Shown here in pieces: positions 27,801 through 36,406 of a stretch of 64,000 nucleotides of DNA. Every line of letters starts with the position of its first letter. Position 1 is the stretch's first letter. The notes beneath the pieces are model-generated. The model was not told where the DNA came from and searched no databases. It saw only the letters and a list, made by a program, of their open reading frames with translations. The position numbers and the translations under genes were made by a program. The DNA is from CAYTBN01 sp964542165 (lineage in GTDB: Bacteria; Myxococcota_A; UBA796; UBA9615; CAYRNR01), in contig CAZITQ010000010.1 of assembly GCA_964542165.1 (NCBI GenBank), forward strand, positions 1 to 64,000, read 5' to 3'.

Positions 27801-29375
27801 TCAGAAGCTCCTGACACCGGCGACGGGGAGCGTCAGAACGAACCCCGGTTCCCCCTCGGCGCTGGGGCCCACGGTCAGCTCGCCACCCAGGGCTCGTACC
27901 TGCAGCCTCGCCAGGGTGAGACCGAGGCGAGTGGCTGCGAAGCTCGAGGCGCCCTCGTGTTCGGGGAAATGGGGGCCGAAGACGAAGGTGTCGTCCAGTT
28001 CCTCCTCCATACGGCGCGAGGGAACGTAGAGGCGATAGGTCTGACCGACCACGGTGTGCTCCACGCGCAGCGGCCTCCCGCCGATGAACGGCTGGGCGTC
28101 GACGATCTCTGCGAAGACCCGGTCCATCCACACCCGATCGACCTGTACGGTGGGTAGCTGGCCCGTGGCCGCAATCGCCTGCAGCTCTGGAGAGCGCGGA
28201 ACGCCGGCCTCGCGCAACAAGCGCAGGACGGAGATCTCGTCCAGCTGCGGATCGGCGAGGCCGCCGTCGATGCGGCAGATCAGCAGCATGTCGTCCACCA
28301 GCTCCAGGAGCAGGTCGGCGTTGCGTCGGATGACCGTCAGGTAGCGCCGTTGCTCCCGGGACAGCGAGTCGGCGGCGAGCAGCTGCCCAACCTCCTCGAC
28401 CACCGCATCCATCGGGGTGCGCAGCTGGTGCCCCACCGACGCCAGGAATCGGCTCTGGGTGACCCCGCGATCCCTCAGCTGGGCGCTCTGTTCGGCGATC
28501 TCGCTGAGCGCGGCGTACTGGGATCGGAGATCGTGGAGGGAGACCAGGTGGTCGCCCCGGTCGTCCAGGGGCATGACCCGGTAGGCCACCGGAATCGGTT
28601 CGCCGCCCGCCACCGGGATCTCGCTCCGCCCGACCCGCTCCAACGGCGCGTCCTGGGCTTCGGACCAGCCCAGGTGGACCACCGCATCGACCAGCAGCCC
28701 CTGGAGCTGGGCCTGGGAGCGGCCCGTGAGCGTCACCATGGCCTGGTTCGTGCGGCGGATCCAACCGCGGTGGTCCACCACCAGAACCGCCGAGCCGAGA
28801 GCGTCGAGGATGGCCTCCAGCCGGAGCTGGCGGGCCGCCGTGCGCTCGGCCTCCTTGCGGCGGCGCGTCCGGTGCCGCCGGCTGGCGTCGAGCAGCAGGT
28901 TGAGGAGCAGGACGCAGGCCCACAGGACGGACAGCCGCAGCGCCAGGTTGAACAGGTCGGCGGCCGATGGCGATGCTCCTCCCGGCGGGTGGAGTAGGAC
29001 CGCAGCCACGCCGATGGCCCCGAAGAGCGCGAGGCTGCTGGCCGCCGCCACCACACCCCGCCAGTAGAGGGCCATCGCCACCGCTGGCATGGCGCACAGC
29101 ACCCACAGACTGCTGTGGAGATAGTCCCCGAGACGCGCGCACAGCAGGGAGACCGCACCCAGCAGCAGGATCCGGAAGGTCCGGTCGACGGCCTGTCTGC
29201 CGAGCCTCCGGGACAGGAGGGTCAGCAGCCCCTCGATCCCGGCGGTCGCGATCAGGATCAGTGCCACCGATCCGGGGTGGGCCATCTCCGGGGCCGAGGT
29301 CGCCACCGACACCAGGGCCAGGGCCAGGACGAAGATCCCGAAGGCCAGGAAGATCCGGTCGGACGATCCCTGCAT
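27801..29375 (-). CDS. Membrane histidine kinase homologue with degenerate ATPase domain (HK2)
   Basis: The 524-residue product has about six membrane helices (about 5-150), a PAS-like domain (about 175-270) and a DHp helix pair with H-box VGHQLRTPMDAVV (about 320). The catalytic region is eroded: where the N-box Asn should be there is RVFAEIVDAQ, and no DxGxG motif is found, although the end (LGLTLARLQVRALGG) still resembles the G2/F region. It may be a phosphotransfer or scaffold pseudokinase. ATG 29375 overlaps the stop of the receiver gene (TGATG), so the two are coupled. Its frame is also the uninterrupted continuation of the upstream kinase frame. Confidence 0.8.
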   Translation of the reverse strand: MQGSSDRIFLAFGIFVLALALVSVATSAPEMAHPGSVALILIATAGIEGLLTLLSRRLGRQAVDRTFRILLLGAVSLLCARLGDYLHSSLWVLCAMPAVAMALYWRGVVAAASSLALFGAIGVAAVLLHPPGGASPSAADLFNLALRLSVLWACVLLLNLLLDASRRHRTRRRKEAERTAARQLRLEAILDALGSAVLVVDHRGWIRRTNQAMVTLTGRSQAQLQGLLVDAVVHLGWSEAQDAPLERVGRSEIPVAGGEPIPVAYRVMPLDDRGDHLVSLHDLRSQYAALSEIAEQSAQLRDRGVTQSRFLASVGHQLRTPMDAVVEEVGQLLAADSLSREQRRYLTVIRRNADLLLELVDDMLLICRIDGGLADPQLDEISVLRLLREAGVPRSPELQAIAATGQLPTVQVDRVWMDRVFAEIVDAQPFIGGRPLRVEHTVVGQTYRLYVPSRRMEEELDDTFVFGPHFPEHEGASSFAATRLGLTLARLQVRALGGELTVGPSAEGEPGFVLTLPVAGVRSF

Positions 29376-29755
29376 CAGCGTGGTCCGGATGCCTCCAGCA
29401 GAACGTTCACCGCCTCGAGCAGGTCCGCGAGCGACGAGGGCTTGGACAGCGACGCGTCGAACCCCGACGCCCTGATCCGCTTCTCGTCCGAGGGGAGGAC
29501 GTGGCCCGACAGGGCGATCACCGGCAGCTTGGGACGCAACTCGCGCAGGCCCTCGAGGGTCGCGAAGCCATCCATCTCGGGCATCTGCAGGTCCAGGATC
29601 GCCAGATCGGGATCGAAGGTCGCCAGCACGGAGATCGCGTCCTTTCCCGACGCCAGGGCGGAGACCTGGTGCCCCTTGAGGGTCAGCAACTCGGAGACGA
29701 GCATCCGCGAGTCCGCGTTGTCGTCGACCACCAGGATCCGTGCCCCACGGGACAT
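29375..29755 (-). CDS. Single-domain response regulator (CheY-like)
   Basis: The 126-residue receiver shows all key residues: acidic pair in ILVVDDN, phosphorylatable Asp in AILDLQMPEMDG, Ser in IALSGHV and Lys in LSKPSS. There is no output domain, so it signals by protein contact. ATG 29755 lies 7 bases behind GGGAGGA; an ATG at 29761 would sit too close to that site. It lies between two kinase genes and ends in TGATG at the HK2 start. Its reading frame differs by one base from the frame that joins HK1 and HK2, so a caller that keeps only the longest frame would lose this gene. Confidence 0.85.
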   Translation of the reverse strand: MSRGARILVVDDNADSRMLVSELLTLKGHQVSALASGKDAISVLATFDPDLAILDLQMPEMDGFATLEGLRELRPKLPVIALSGHVLPSDEKRIRASGFDASLSKPSSLADLLEAVNVLLEASGPR

Positions 29756-29859
29756 CGTCATTCCTCCCTGTCACCGACGCCGTCGGCCGGGTAGCCGGCC
29801 GGGTACCCGGGGACCGCGCCCGACCCGAAGCGGTCCGGCGGCCGGGGATGGTGGTAAAG

Positions 29860-31490
29860 TCAGCGTGATCGCTCTTCTCGGCGGCGGTGAGGCCCAGCGT
29901 GAAGGTACTGCCCTGCCCAGGACGGCTCCGCAGCGCGATCGTCCCCCCCTGCATCTCCATGAGACGGCGTGCGATGGTCAAGCCCATCCCCTTTCCCCCC
30001 CCGGCTTCGCCGCTGCCGCGATCGAAGGGTTCGAAGACTCGCCCCTGCTCGGTCCAGGGGATGCCCTCGCCGCTGTCCTCGACCCGAACGGAGCACCGAC
30101 CCGCATCCTCGGTCGTGATGACCCGGACGAAGCCCCCGGCCCCGGTATAGCGAATGGCGTTGGTCAGAAGATTCAGCAGCGCCCTGCGGCACATCTCCGG
30201 GTCCCCCAGCGCGTGGACGGCCACGGGCGGAGAGAGCAGCTCCACGTCGAGCTCTGCGCGCTCGGCCGACGACATGACCATCTGGACGGCGTCGTCCACC
30301 AGTTCGGTCAGGTCGAAGGTCACCAGGACCGCCGGAGGGCGCTCGCCCAGGCGCACGTAGTCCCGCACGTCGTCCAGGATGCCCTGAAGGTGCCGGGTCC
30401 CGTGGACGACCGCGCCGAGGCGTTCCTGCTCGGGAGGCTCGAGCCTCTCGACCTCGTCGAGGGCGAGCAGGTCGGCGAATCCGAGCATCGCGTGGAGAGG
30501 ATTACGCAGCTGATGGCTCATCAACCGCATGAACTCGGCTCGGCGCTGGTCGGCACCCTGCAGGTCGGCGAGCTTCCCCTCGTGGGAGCGCATCTTCTGC
30601 TGCATGGTGGAGGAGCGGTGGAGGACGACCACGAAGCGGGCCCGGGCGTCCGCGTCCTCGGGCAGGGGGCGGATGTCGAGCGACCAGCGGTCGTCCCAGG
30701 GGCGGCCGGTGATCGCGTAGGCCTCGATCGCATGGAAGGCCTCCGGCTCGTCACCACCGCCCGGCAGGGGCTCGTGGTCCTCGGGCACACGGACCAGCTC
30801 CCGGAGCTGCCTCCCTTCCGGATCCTCCCCGATCTCGTCTCGCGCTGCGGGGTTGGCGTCCACGATCTGGAACGCCCCGTCGGCCAGCAGGACGGGCTCG
30901 TCCAGCTGTTCGATGATCCGGGCTTCCCGCCGCCGGCGTTCGCGCAGGTGGGACTGATCCCGCGCCATCGCGCCCGCCTCCCGCCGCTCCTGCCACGAGA
31001 GCACCAGCACCAGCGTCCCGAAGGCCACCAGCAGGGGCAGGCCCACCGCGACGTCGACCAGGTCGGCCCAGGCCAGCGGAGGCATCCACGCCGGCCGAAC
31101 CAGCAGCGCGGGAGCCATGGCCAGCAGGGGTAGACCCGGGATGAACAGGGGGCGCCAGCGAGACGTGGTGCGCGCCCCCTCGACCACACCGAACCACGCG
31201 ACGACCAGGTAGATCGGCGTCGTCAGGGGGTCGGCCTGTCGGCACAGGAGCAACAACAGAACCGCCACGGCCGCCAGCCGGAGGTCGACCCCCCCGCGAA
31301 ATCGCGCGGTCGCCGGGAGCCGCCCCAGCACCTGCTGGGCAAGGGCGAGCAGGCCGAGGATCGCCAGTCCCGGCAGCAGACGAACCGCGGGGTGACTCTG
31401 CCAGGCGACGAGCACGGCGGCGCCCAGCACCGCGAGGAGCGCGTCGAGGCGGAGCAACGAACGGCGCAGACTTCGGGCAGGACCCTCCAT
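29860..31490 (-). CDS. Membrane histidine kinase (HK1), stop codon missing in frame
   Basis: About 540 residues. Six membrane helices (about 10-165) are followed by a PAS-like domain (about 190-290) and a DHp domain with MSHQLRNPLHAML. The catalytic domain is complete, with LLNLLTNAIRYTG, DSGEGIP and GGGKGMGLTIARRL. The kinase fold ends at about 29880 (FTLGLTAAE). In frame there is no stop here: the frame runs open through the receiver gene and on into HK2, down to 27801. A one-base shift near the end would give a natural stop at 29860, used here as a nominal end. GGTGAG precedes ATG 31490; the gene is divergent from the Ser/Thr kinase gene. Confidence 0.75.
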
Positions 31491-31567
31491 GGCTCACCAG
31501 TATCCACGCTGTCCGCCCGGAGCGCCACCGTGCGCGGGCGCGTACGGGCGCGGACACACGCGATGGG

Positions 31568-31596
31568 TTGAGCCCGACGGCTGGCGCGCGCATAGT
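31568..31596 (+). promoter_or_regulatory. Possible promoter of the Ser/Thr kinase gene
   Basis: TTGAGC (31568-31573) and CATAGT (31591-31596) are 17 bases apart. The predicted start at about 31603-31604 coincides with GTG 31604, for which no ribosome site is seen. It lies in the 113-base divergent spacer shared with HK1. Confidence 0.35.
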
Positions 31597-31603
31597 AGAC
31601 GCC

Positions 31604-34600
31604 GTGGACGTAGGCACCCTCCTGGCTTCACGCTTCCGCGTGCTCCGAACCCTGGGCAAGGGCGGGATGAGCACGGTGTACGAGGCGCTGGACACCCAGC
31701 TCGACCGCCATGTGGCGCTCAAGATCATCCGGCGTCCCGAGGGGTTCTCCCTCCTGCGGTTCAAAGAGGAGTTCCGAGCCCTCGCCCAGCTCCGCCACCG
31801 AAACCTCATCGAGCTGTACGACCTGGCCCGGGACGGAGAGACCTGGTTCTTCACCATGGAGCTCATCGAGGGGGTCGACCTGGTCGCGTACGTCGACGGC
31901 GTGCGTGCGACCGAGGCGGCCTACCTGGCGAGCATGGATTCGGGGATCGGCGCGGCGCCGTCCGGGGATCGGGTGACTCCGACCCGCGAGATCTTCCGGC
32001 TGCTGGCCGAGATCGGCGCGGCTGTGGCACACCTGCACGCCCAGGGCACCGTTCATCGAGACCTCAAGCCCTCGAACATCCTCATCGACGGTCTGGCGCG
32101 CCCCCGCATCCTCGACTTCGGGATCGCCCGCTTCCTCAGCGCCTCGGAGGGCGTCAGGCGCGCCCTTCAGACCCGGAAGGTGGGTACCCCTGGATACGTG
32201 GCGCCCGAGCAGATCAACGGCAAGGCGCTGCCGGGCTCCGACATCTACTCCCTCGGAGTCATCCTCTACCGCCTGCTCACCGGAAAGCTGCCGTTCCGGG
32301 GCCGGAAGAAGGACGTGCTACGCCGGCACCTCTCCGAGAATCCGGTGCCCCCGATCGAGGACACGCCCTCGGCGGATCCCTTCCTCTCCGATCTGGCCAT
32401 GCGGATGATGAGCAAGGATCCCCGGGCGCGGCCGAGTGCGGCGGAGCTGGCCCAGCTCACCCGCCCGGAACGGGAGCTGGCGTTTGCCGACTTCCGGCCC
32501 ACCATCGTGGACGACACCGTCAGCCCGCTGGTTGGGCGCGAGGCGGAGATCCGGCGGGTGCTGGGTTTTCTCGCCGAGGTCACCCTGGGCGATCCACTGC
32601 TGGTGTGCGTCGAGGGACCGTCGGGGATCGGCAAGACCCGCCTGTCCGACGAGGTGATGGAGCTCACCCGCCTTCAGGGCATGCGCTGTTTTCACGCCCG
32701 CTGTTACGAACGCGAGCAGATCCCCTACAAGGCGGTGGACGCCCTCGTCGACCAGGCCGTGGGGACCCTGCTCTCCACACCGCGTGAGGCCGGAGAGTTG
32801 CTGGAGGTCGCCCCCCACCGGCTCCGCGCGCTCACCCGGCTGTTCCCCTTCGCCGCCGAGTTGCCGGTGCGGATCCCCCAGGCTGGAGAGATGACGGACG
32901 AGGGGCGCGAGGCGACGGGCAAGCGGGCCGCCTTCGCCGGGCTGGTGGAGCTCCTCGACGCCGTCGCCGGGGACGTGGGGCTCCTGCTGTTCATCGACGA
33001 CCTGCAATGGGCCGACGACGGCAGCTTCGAGCTGCTGCGCTACCTGCTCAGCCAGCGGAGCCTGCGGGTGGGGATCGTCGCCACGCTCCGGCCCGCCGAG
33101 GGGGCGCTGCCTTCGTGGCTCAAGGAGCGGCGCCACGGCACGCGGCCGCGGATCGAGATGGTGCCGCTGGGGCCCATCGATCGCCGGCAGACCGAGGCGT
33201 TGATCCAGGGCATCCTGCCCCACCCGCGGGTCCCGGCGGAGGTGGTGGAGCAGATCGCGGGCGAGGCCCAGGGCAGCCCCCTGGTGATCGAGGAGCTGGT
33301 CCGCTTCTATCTGGAGTACGCCGGGACCGGCGGCGCGTCCACCCCCCTCCCCCCGATGACGTTCTCGGAGATGTTGGTGCGTCGGATGGACGCCCTGGAG
33401 GCGACCGCCCGGGGGGTGATGGAGGTCTGCGCAGCTGCGGGCTATGCCCTGGGTCCCGGGGCCATCGCGGCGGCGACCCGAGCGCCTGTGCAGGCGGTCA
33501 GCACGGCGGCGACGGAGCTACTGGAGCGGCGAATGCTGCGCCAGGTCGCGGGCAAGGAGGGGACCATCCGCCTCTGTCCCTTCCACGACCGTGCCACGGC
33601 CATCGTCCTCGAAGGCATGGAGCCCTCCCATCGCCGGGCTCACCACAGGCGCCTGGCCAACTATTTCGGCACCACCAGTCCCACCGCGTACGAGGTCCTC
33701 GCCGACCACTGGCGCCTGGCGGGGGTCCCCGAGCGGGCCTCGCGGTACGCGCTGCGTGCGGCCGAACACGCGGAGGAACTCGAACTGAACCCCCGAGCCG
33801 TCCGCTACTACGCCCTGGCCCTGGGTTGCCTCCCTGACGACGTGGAGGCCTGGCAGATCCGCATGCGCCTGGCCGAGGCCCTGGACCGCTGCGGGAGGTT
33901 CACCGAGGCGGGCCAGGCCTTCCGGCACGCGGCGCAAGGGGCTCCGGACCGGCTGCGGACCGCCTTGACGCTCCGCAGCGCCCGCGCGCTGCTCAAGAGC
34001 GGTGAGATCGGCACCGCCGTGCGGACCATGGAGCGCATCACCGAGCAGATGTGGGGCGAACCGTTGGTCCGCTCCCGCTGGGACGGTACCGCAGGTCTGA
34101 CCCGTGAGTTCATCGGCTCCCGGTCCTGGCTGCCCGCGTGGTTGACGGGCCCGCCGGGAGAGCCCGTGGAAGAGATCCAGCTCTGCCTCGACCTGGCCCA
34201 GGCGCTGCGGTACCTGCTTCCGCGGCGGGCCGCGGAGCTCTCGTACCGGGCCCTCCGCCTGTCCAGGAGACACCCACAGCCGGTCCTCCGCGCTCGGGTG
34301 CTGACGGCCGTGGCGGGGGTGATCGCGCTGGACGCACACCCCCGCGCCCTGCGTCGGGCGCGGACCCTGCTCGGGGTGGCCGAGGACCTCTACGGGGCCG
34401 ATCCGGCCGCCACGGGACAGGGCAACCTCTACGGCGTTCGCGCCTTCGTCGGCGCGGTCGCCGGCGGCTGGGACGAGATGCGGACCGCCACCGAACAGGC
34501 GCTGGAGACCTACCAGGACGAAGGCCTGGAGCGGTCCTGGCACGCACAGATGTTGCGAGTCCACGCGGCCCTGGCGGAGGTGGACGCCGGGGAGCTCGGG

Positions 34601-35311
34601 CGCGCCGAGGGCTGGAGCGCGGAGCTCCTTCCCGAGGACATGGCCTGGACCGATCCCCACGTGCCGGGCTGGGTCCGGTGGGCCCGGGTGCGCATCGACC
34701 TGGCGTTCGCCCGCTGGGAGGCTGCCGAGCGCCAGTGCCGGGCGGGGCTCGAGGACATCGCAGGGGGCCACCGGGCCGCTGCCCCCCTGTGGGTCCGCTT
34801 CCGCAGCGGTCTGGCGGCGTCGCTCTCCGGGATCGGGGACACCTCGGCCGCGGTGACCGTCGTCCACCGCACCAACTCCGTGCTGGGCAGGCTGCCCTGG
34901 CTGGATCCCATCACCCGAGCGGAGTTCGACCAGTACGCCGCATCCGTGTACTGCGCGTCGGCACGGCGGGAGGGGGCGCGCGGCCGTCGTCGCTCCCTGG
35001 TCATGGCTCGGCGCCACGCGCGCCGCCTGGCCCGATCCCGACTGTCCCTCTACCAGCCCCGAGGTCTTCGCTGGTTGGCCGACGTGGCCCTGCAGCGGGG
35101 TCGTCCACGGCGGGCGGTGAGTCATGCTTCCCGGGCGGTGGACGGGCTTCGAAGCAGCGGACAGCGACTGGAGGCCAGCCTGGCCCTGCGGGTCCTCGCC
35201 GAAGCCGAGGAATCCGCCGGCCTCTCCGTGGCGCCCGAGACGCGCCGCGACGCCATCGAGGAGACCTCGCAGATCCTGCGGGCCGTGGATCGGGAGGAAC
35301 TCCGGCGTTGA
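31604..35311 (+). CDS. Ser/Thr protein kinase fused to AAA/NACHT-like ATPase and TPR region (PknK-like)
   Basis: The product of about 1235 residues has an N-terminal Hanks kinase (about 5-285) with LGKGGMSTVYEA, VHRDLKPSN (about 150), DFGIAR and VAPEQ. An ATPase with Walker A GPSGIGKT (about 340) and FIDDLQWAD follows, then a long helical, TPR-like C-terminus (about 650-1235). This architecture is common in myxobacteria and acts as a signalling ATPase-kinase. The start is uncertain: GTG 31604 begins just before the kinase fold, and TTG 31568 is an alternative. TTGAGC and CATAGT spaced by 17 bases place a predicted transcript start almost on GTG 31604, so a leaderless mRNA is possible. Confidence 0.88.
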   Translation: MDVGTLLASRFRVLRTLGKGGMSTVYEALDTQLDRHVALKIIRRPEGFSLLRFKEEFRALAQLRHRNLIELYDLARDGETWFFTMELIEGVDLVAYVDGVRATEAAYLASMDSGIGAAPSGDRVTPTREIFRLLAEIGAAVAHLHAQGTVHRDLKPSNILIDGLARPRILDFGIARFLSASEGVRRALQTRKVGTPGYVAPEQINGKALPGSDIYSLGVILYRLLTGKLPFRGRKKDVLRRHLSENPVPPIEDTPSADPFLSDLAMRMMSKDPRARPSAAELAQLTRPERELAFADFRPTIVDDTVSPLVGREAEIRRVLGFLAEVTLGDPLLVCVEGPSGIGKTRLSDEVMELTRLQGMRCFHARCYEREQIPYKAVDALVDQAVGTLLSTPREAGELLEVAPHRLRALTRLFPFAAELPVRIPQAGEMTDEGREATGKRAAFAGLVELLDAVAGDVGLLLFIDDLQWADDGSFELLRYLLSQRSLRVGIVATLRPAEGALPSWLKERRHGTRPRIEMVPLGPIDRRQTEALIQGILPHPRVPAEVVEQIAGEAQGSPLVIEELVRFYLEYAGTGGASTPLPPMTFSEMLVRRMDALEATARGVMEVCAAAGYALGPGAIAAATRAPVQAVSTAATELLERRMLRQVAGKEGTIRLCPFHDRATAIVLEGMEPSHRRAHHRRLANYFGTTSPTAYEVLADHWRLAGVPERASRYALRAAEHAEELELNPRAVRYYALALGCLPDDVEAWQIRMRLAEALDRCGRFTEAGQAFRHAAQGAPDRLRTALTLRSARALLKSGEIGTAVRTMERITEQMWGEPLVRSRWDGTAGLTREFIGSRSWLPAWLTGPPGEPVEEIQLCLDLAQALRYLLPRRAAELSYRALRLSRRHPQPVLRARVLTAVAGVIALDAHPRALRRARTLLGVAEDLYGADPAATGQGNLYGVRAFVGAVAGGWDEMRTATEQALETYQDEGLERSWHAQMLRVHAALAEVDAGELGRAEGWSAELLPEDMAWTDPHVPGWVRWARVRIDLAFARWEAAERQCRAGLEDIAGGHRAAAPLWVRFRSGLAASLSGIGDTSAAVTVVHRTNSVLGRLPWLDPITRAEFDQYAASVYCASARREGARGRRRSLVMARRHARRLARSRLSLYQPRGLRWLADVALQRGRPRRAVSHASRAVDGLRSSGQRLEASLALRVLAEAEESAGLSVAPETRRDAIEETSQILRAVDREELRR

Positions 35312-35359
35312 GCGGGGGCGGGGATCGGGGGAGGCGAGAGGCCGGGGCCAGGGGGGAGC

Positions 35360-36406
35360 TCAGGGTCGGGGATCGGCCCTGAGATCCAGGAACATCGGAT
35401 GGTCGTCCCAGCCCAGGTGACGGCGGATGTGATGCAGCCAGGAACCGTAATGGTCCGGGTGGGCCAGTACGAAGGGCTCCAGCCGGGACACCAGCTCCTG
35501 CACCCGGTCGGCCACGTCCCCCCGGCGGGGAACCTCCATGGGCTCGAGGAAGGTCACCTGCTGCACGCCGTCCTGACCCACCACGGTCGCGCAGGGCACG
35601 ATGGGGGCGCCGGCGATCCGAGCGAGCTTGATCGCCCCTGGCGCGAAGAGGGCGTCGCGGTCGAGGAAACGGACCTGGGCGAAGCGGGTGCCGATGCGTC
35701 CGTCGACGGCGATGCCCACCAGCTCGTTGCGGTTCAGGGCGCGGACCAGCACCCTGTGGGGGGTGTCCAGGGGCAGGAACTGGACCGGGAGGTCGTCGAA
35801 CCAGGCGTCTCGGGCGTCGAAGACCCGGGCGCCGAACCAGGTGGGCTGCCACTTGTCCTCCGGCGGCCGCCCTGCTGCGGCCACCTGATTCCAGGTGTAG
35901 CCGTTGTGACCGCACCAGACCGGCAGGAACCAGTGCTGGCCGAAGTGGAGGAAGGCCATCACCGCGCCCTTGCCTTTCGCGAGGGCCGCGTCCAGGTGCT
36001 CGCGACCCACCACCCGGCAGTAGCGGTCCAGCTGGTCCCGGGTCAGGCGGGGCAGTACGGCCTCCTCCAGGTTGATCCGCACCTGCATCGCCCAGGTCCC
36101 CTGGACCATCTCTTCGAGCCGCTCGGGATCCATGTCCGCACCGAAACAGCGGCGGAACTCGTCCCGGAGGATCGGCGCGTGACGGAGCCCGAAGCTCCGC
36201 CTGTACAGGGGGGTCAGGGACCGGCCCAGGGCCCGGATCGCGCCCGGGCGTCCCGGGGGTACCAGGGGCACCAGGACCGAGAGGTGCAGCCATCGCAGGA
36301 CGTCGAGGGCCTGTTCCACTCGCGGGGGCTTCGGATCGCCGGGCCCGCCCGGCGGGAGGGGAGCGCCGGGGCGCGGAGGGGCGCCGTCCCGGCGGGGGGG
36401 GGTCAT
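35360..36406 (-). CDS. LpxL/HtrB-like lysophospholipid acyltransferase family protein
   Basis: The 348-residue product has the size and order of Kdo2-lipid A type acyltransferases: a helical N-terminal half, then GAVMAFLHFGQHW (about 148-160), DGRIGTRFAQVRFLDRDALF (family block around the second conserved Arg/Phe) and APIVPCAT. The usual H-x4-(D/E) catalytic motif is not evident: the His in LHFGQHW is followed by Trp at the fifth place. It overlaps the upstream acyl-CoA ligase gene by four bases (ATGA), so the ligase may supply the acyl donor. Lipid A, ornithine lipid or another acceptor cannot be told apart here. Confidence 0.75.
   Translation of the reverse strand: MTPPRRDGAPPRPGAPLPPGGPGDPKPPRVEQALDVLRWLHLSVLVPLVPPGRPGAIRALGRSLTPLYRRSFGLRHAPILRDEFRRCFGADMDPERLEEMVQGTWAMQVRINLEEAVLPRLTRDQLDRYCRVVGREHLDAALAKGKGAVMAFLHFGQHWFLPVWCGHNGYTWNQVAAAGRPPEDKWQPTWFGARVFDARDAWFDDLPVQFLPLDTPHRVLVRALNRNELVGIAVDGRIGTRFAQVRFLDRDALFAPGAIKLARIAGAPIVPCATVVGQDGVQQVTFLEPMEVPRRGDVADRVQELVSRLEPFVLAHPDHYGSWLHHIRRHLGWDDHPMFLDLRADPRP

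Larger units (their letters stand above)
27801..31490 (-). other. Unbroken 1229-codon frame spanning HK1, receiver gene and HK2
   Basis: One frame without a stop covers both kinases. Its middle part (29375-29870) translates to low-complexity Arg/Gly/Pro-rich text, as expected for a shadow of the receiver gene, which is coded there one base out of phase with its own ribosome site. I read this as three genes plus either a lost HK1 stop (sequence error or frameshift) or a true long read-through, not as a designed fusion. Confidence 0.6.
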
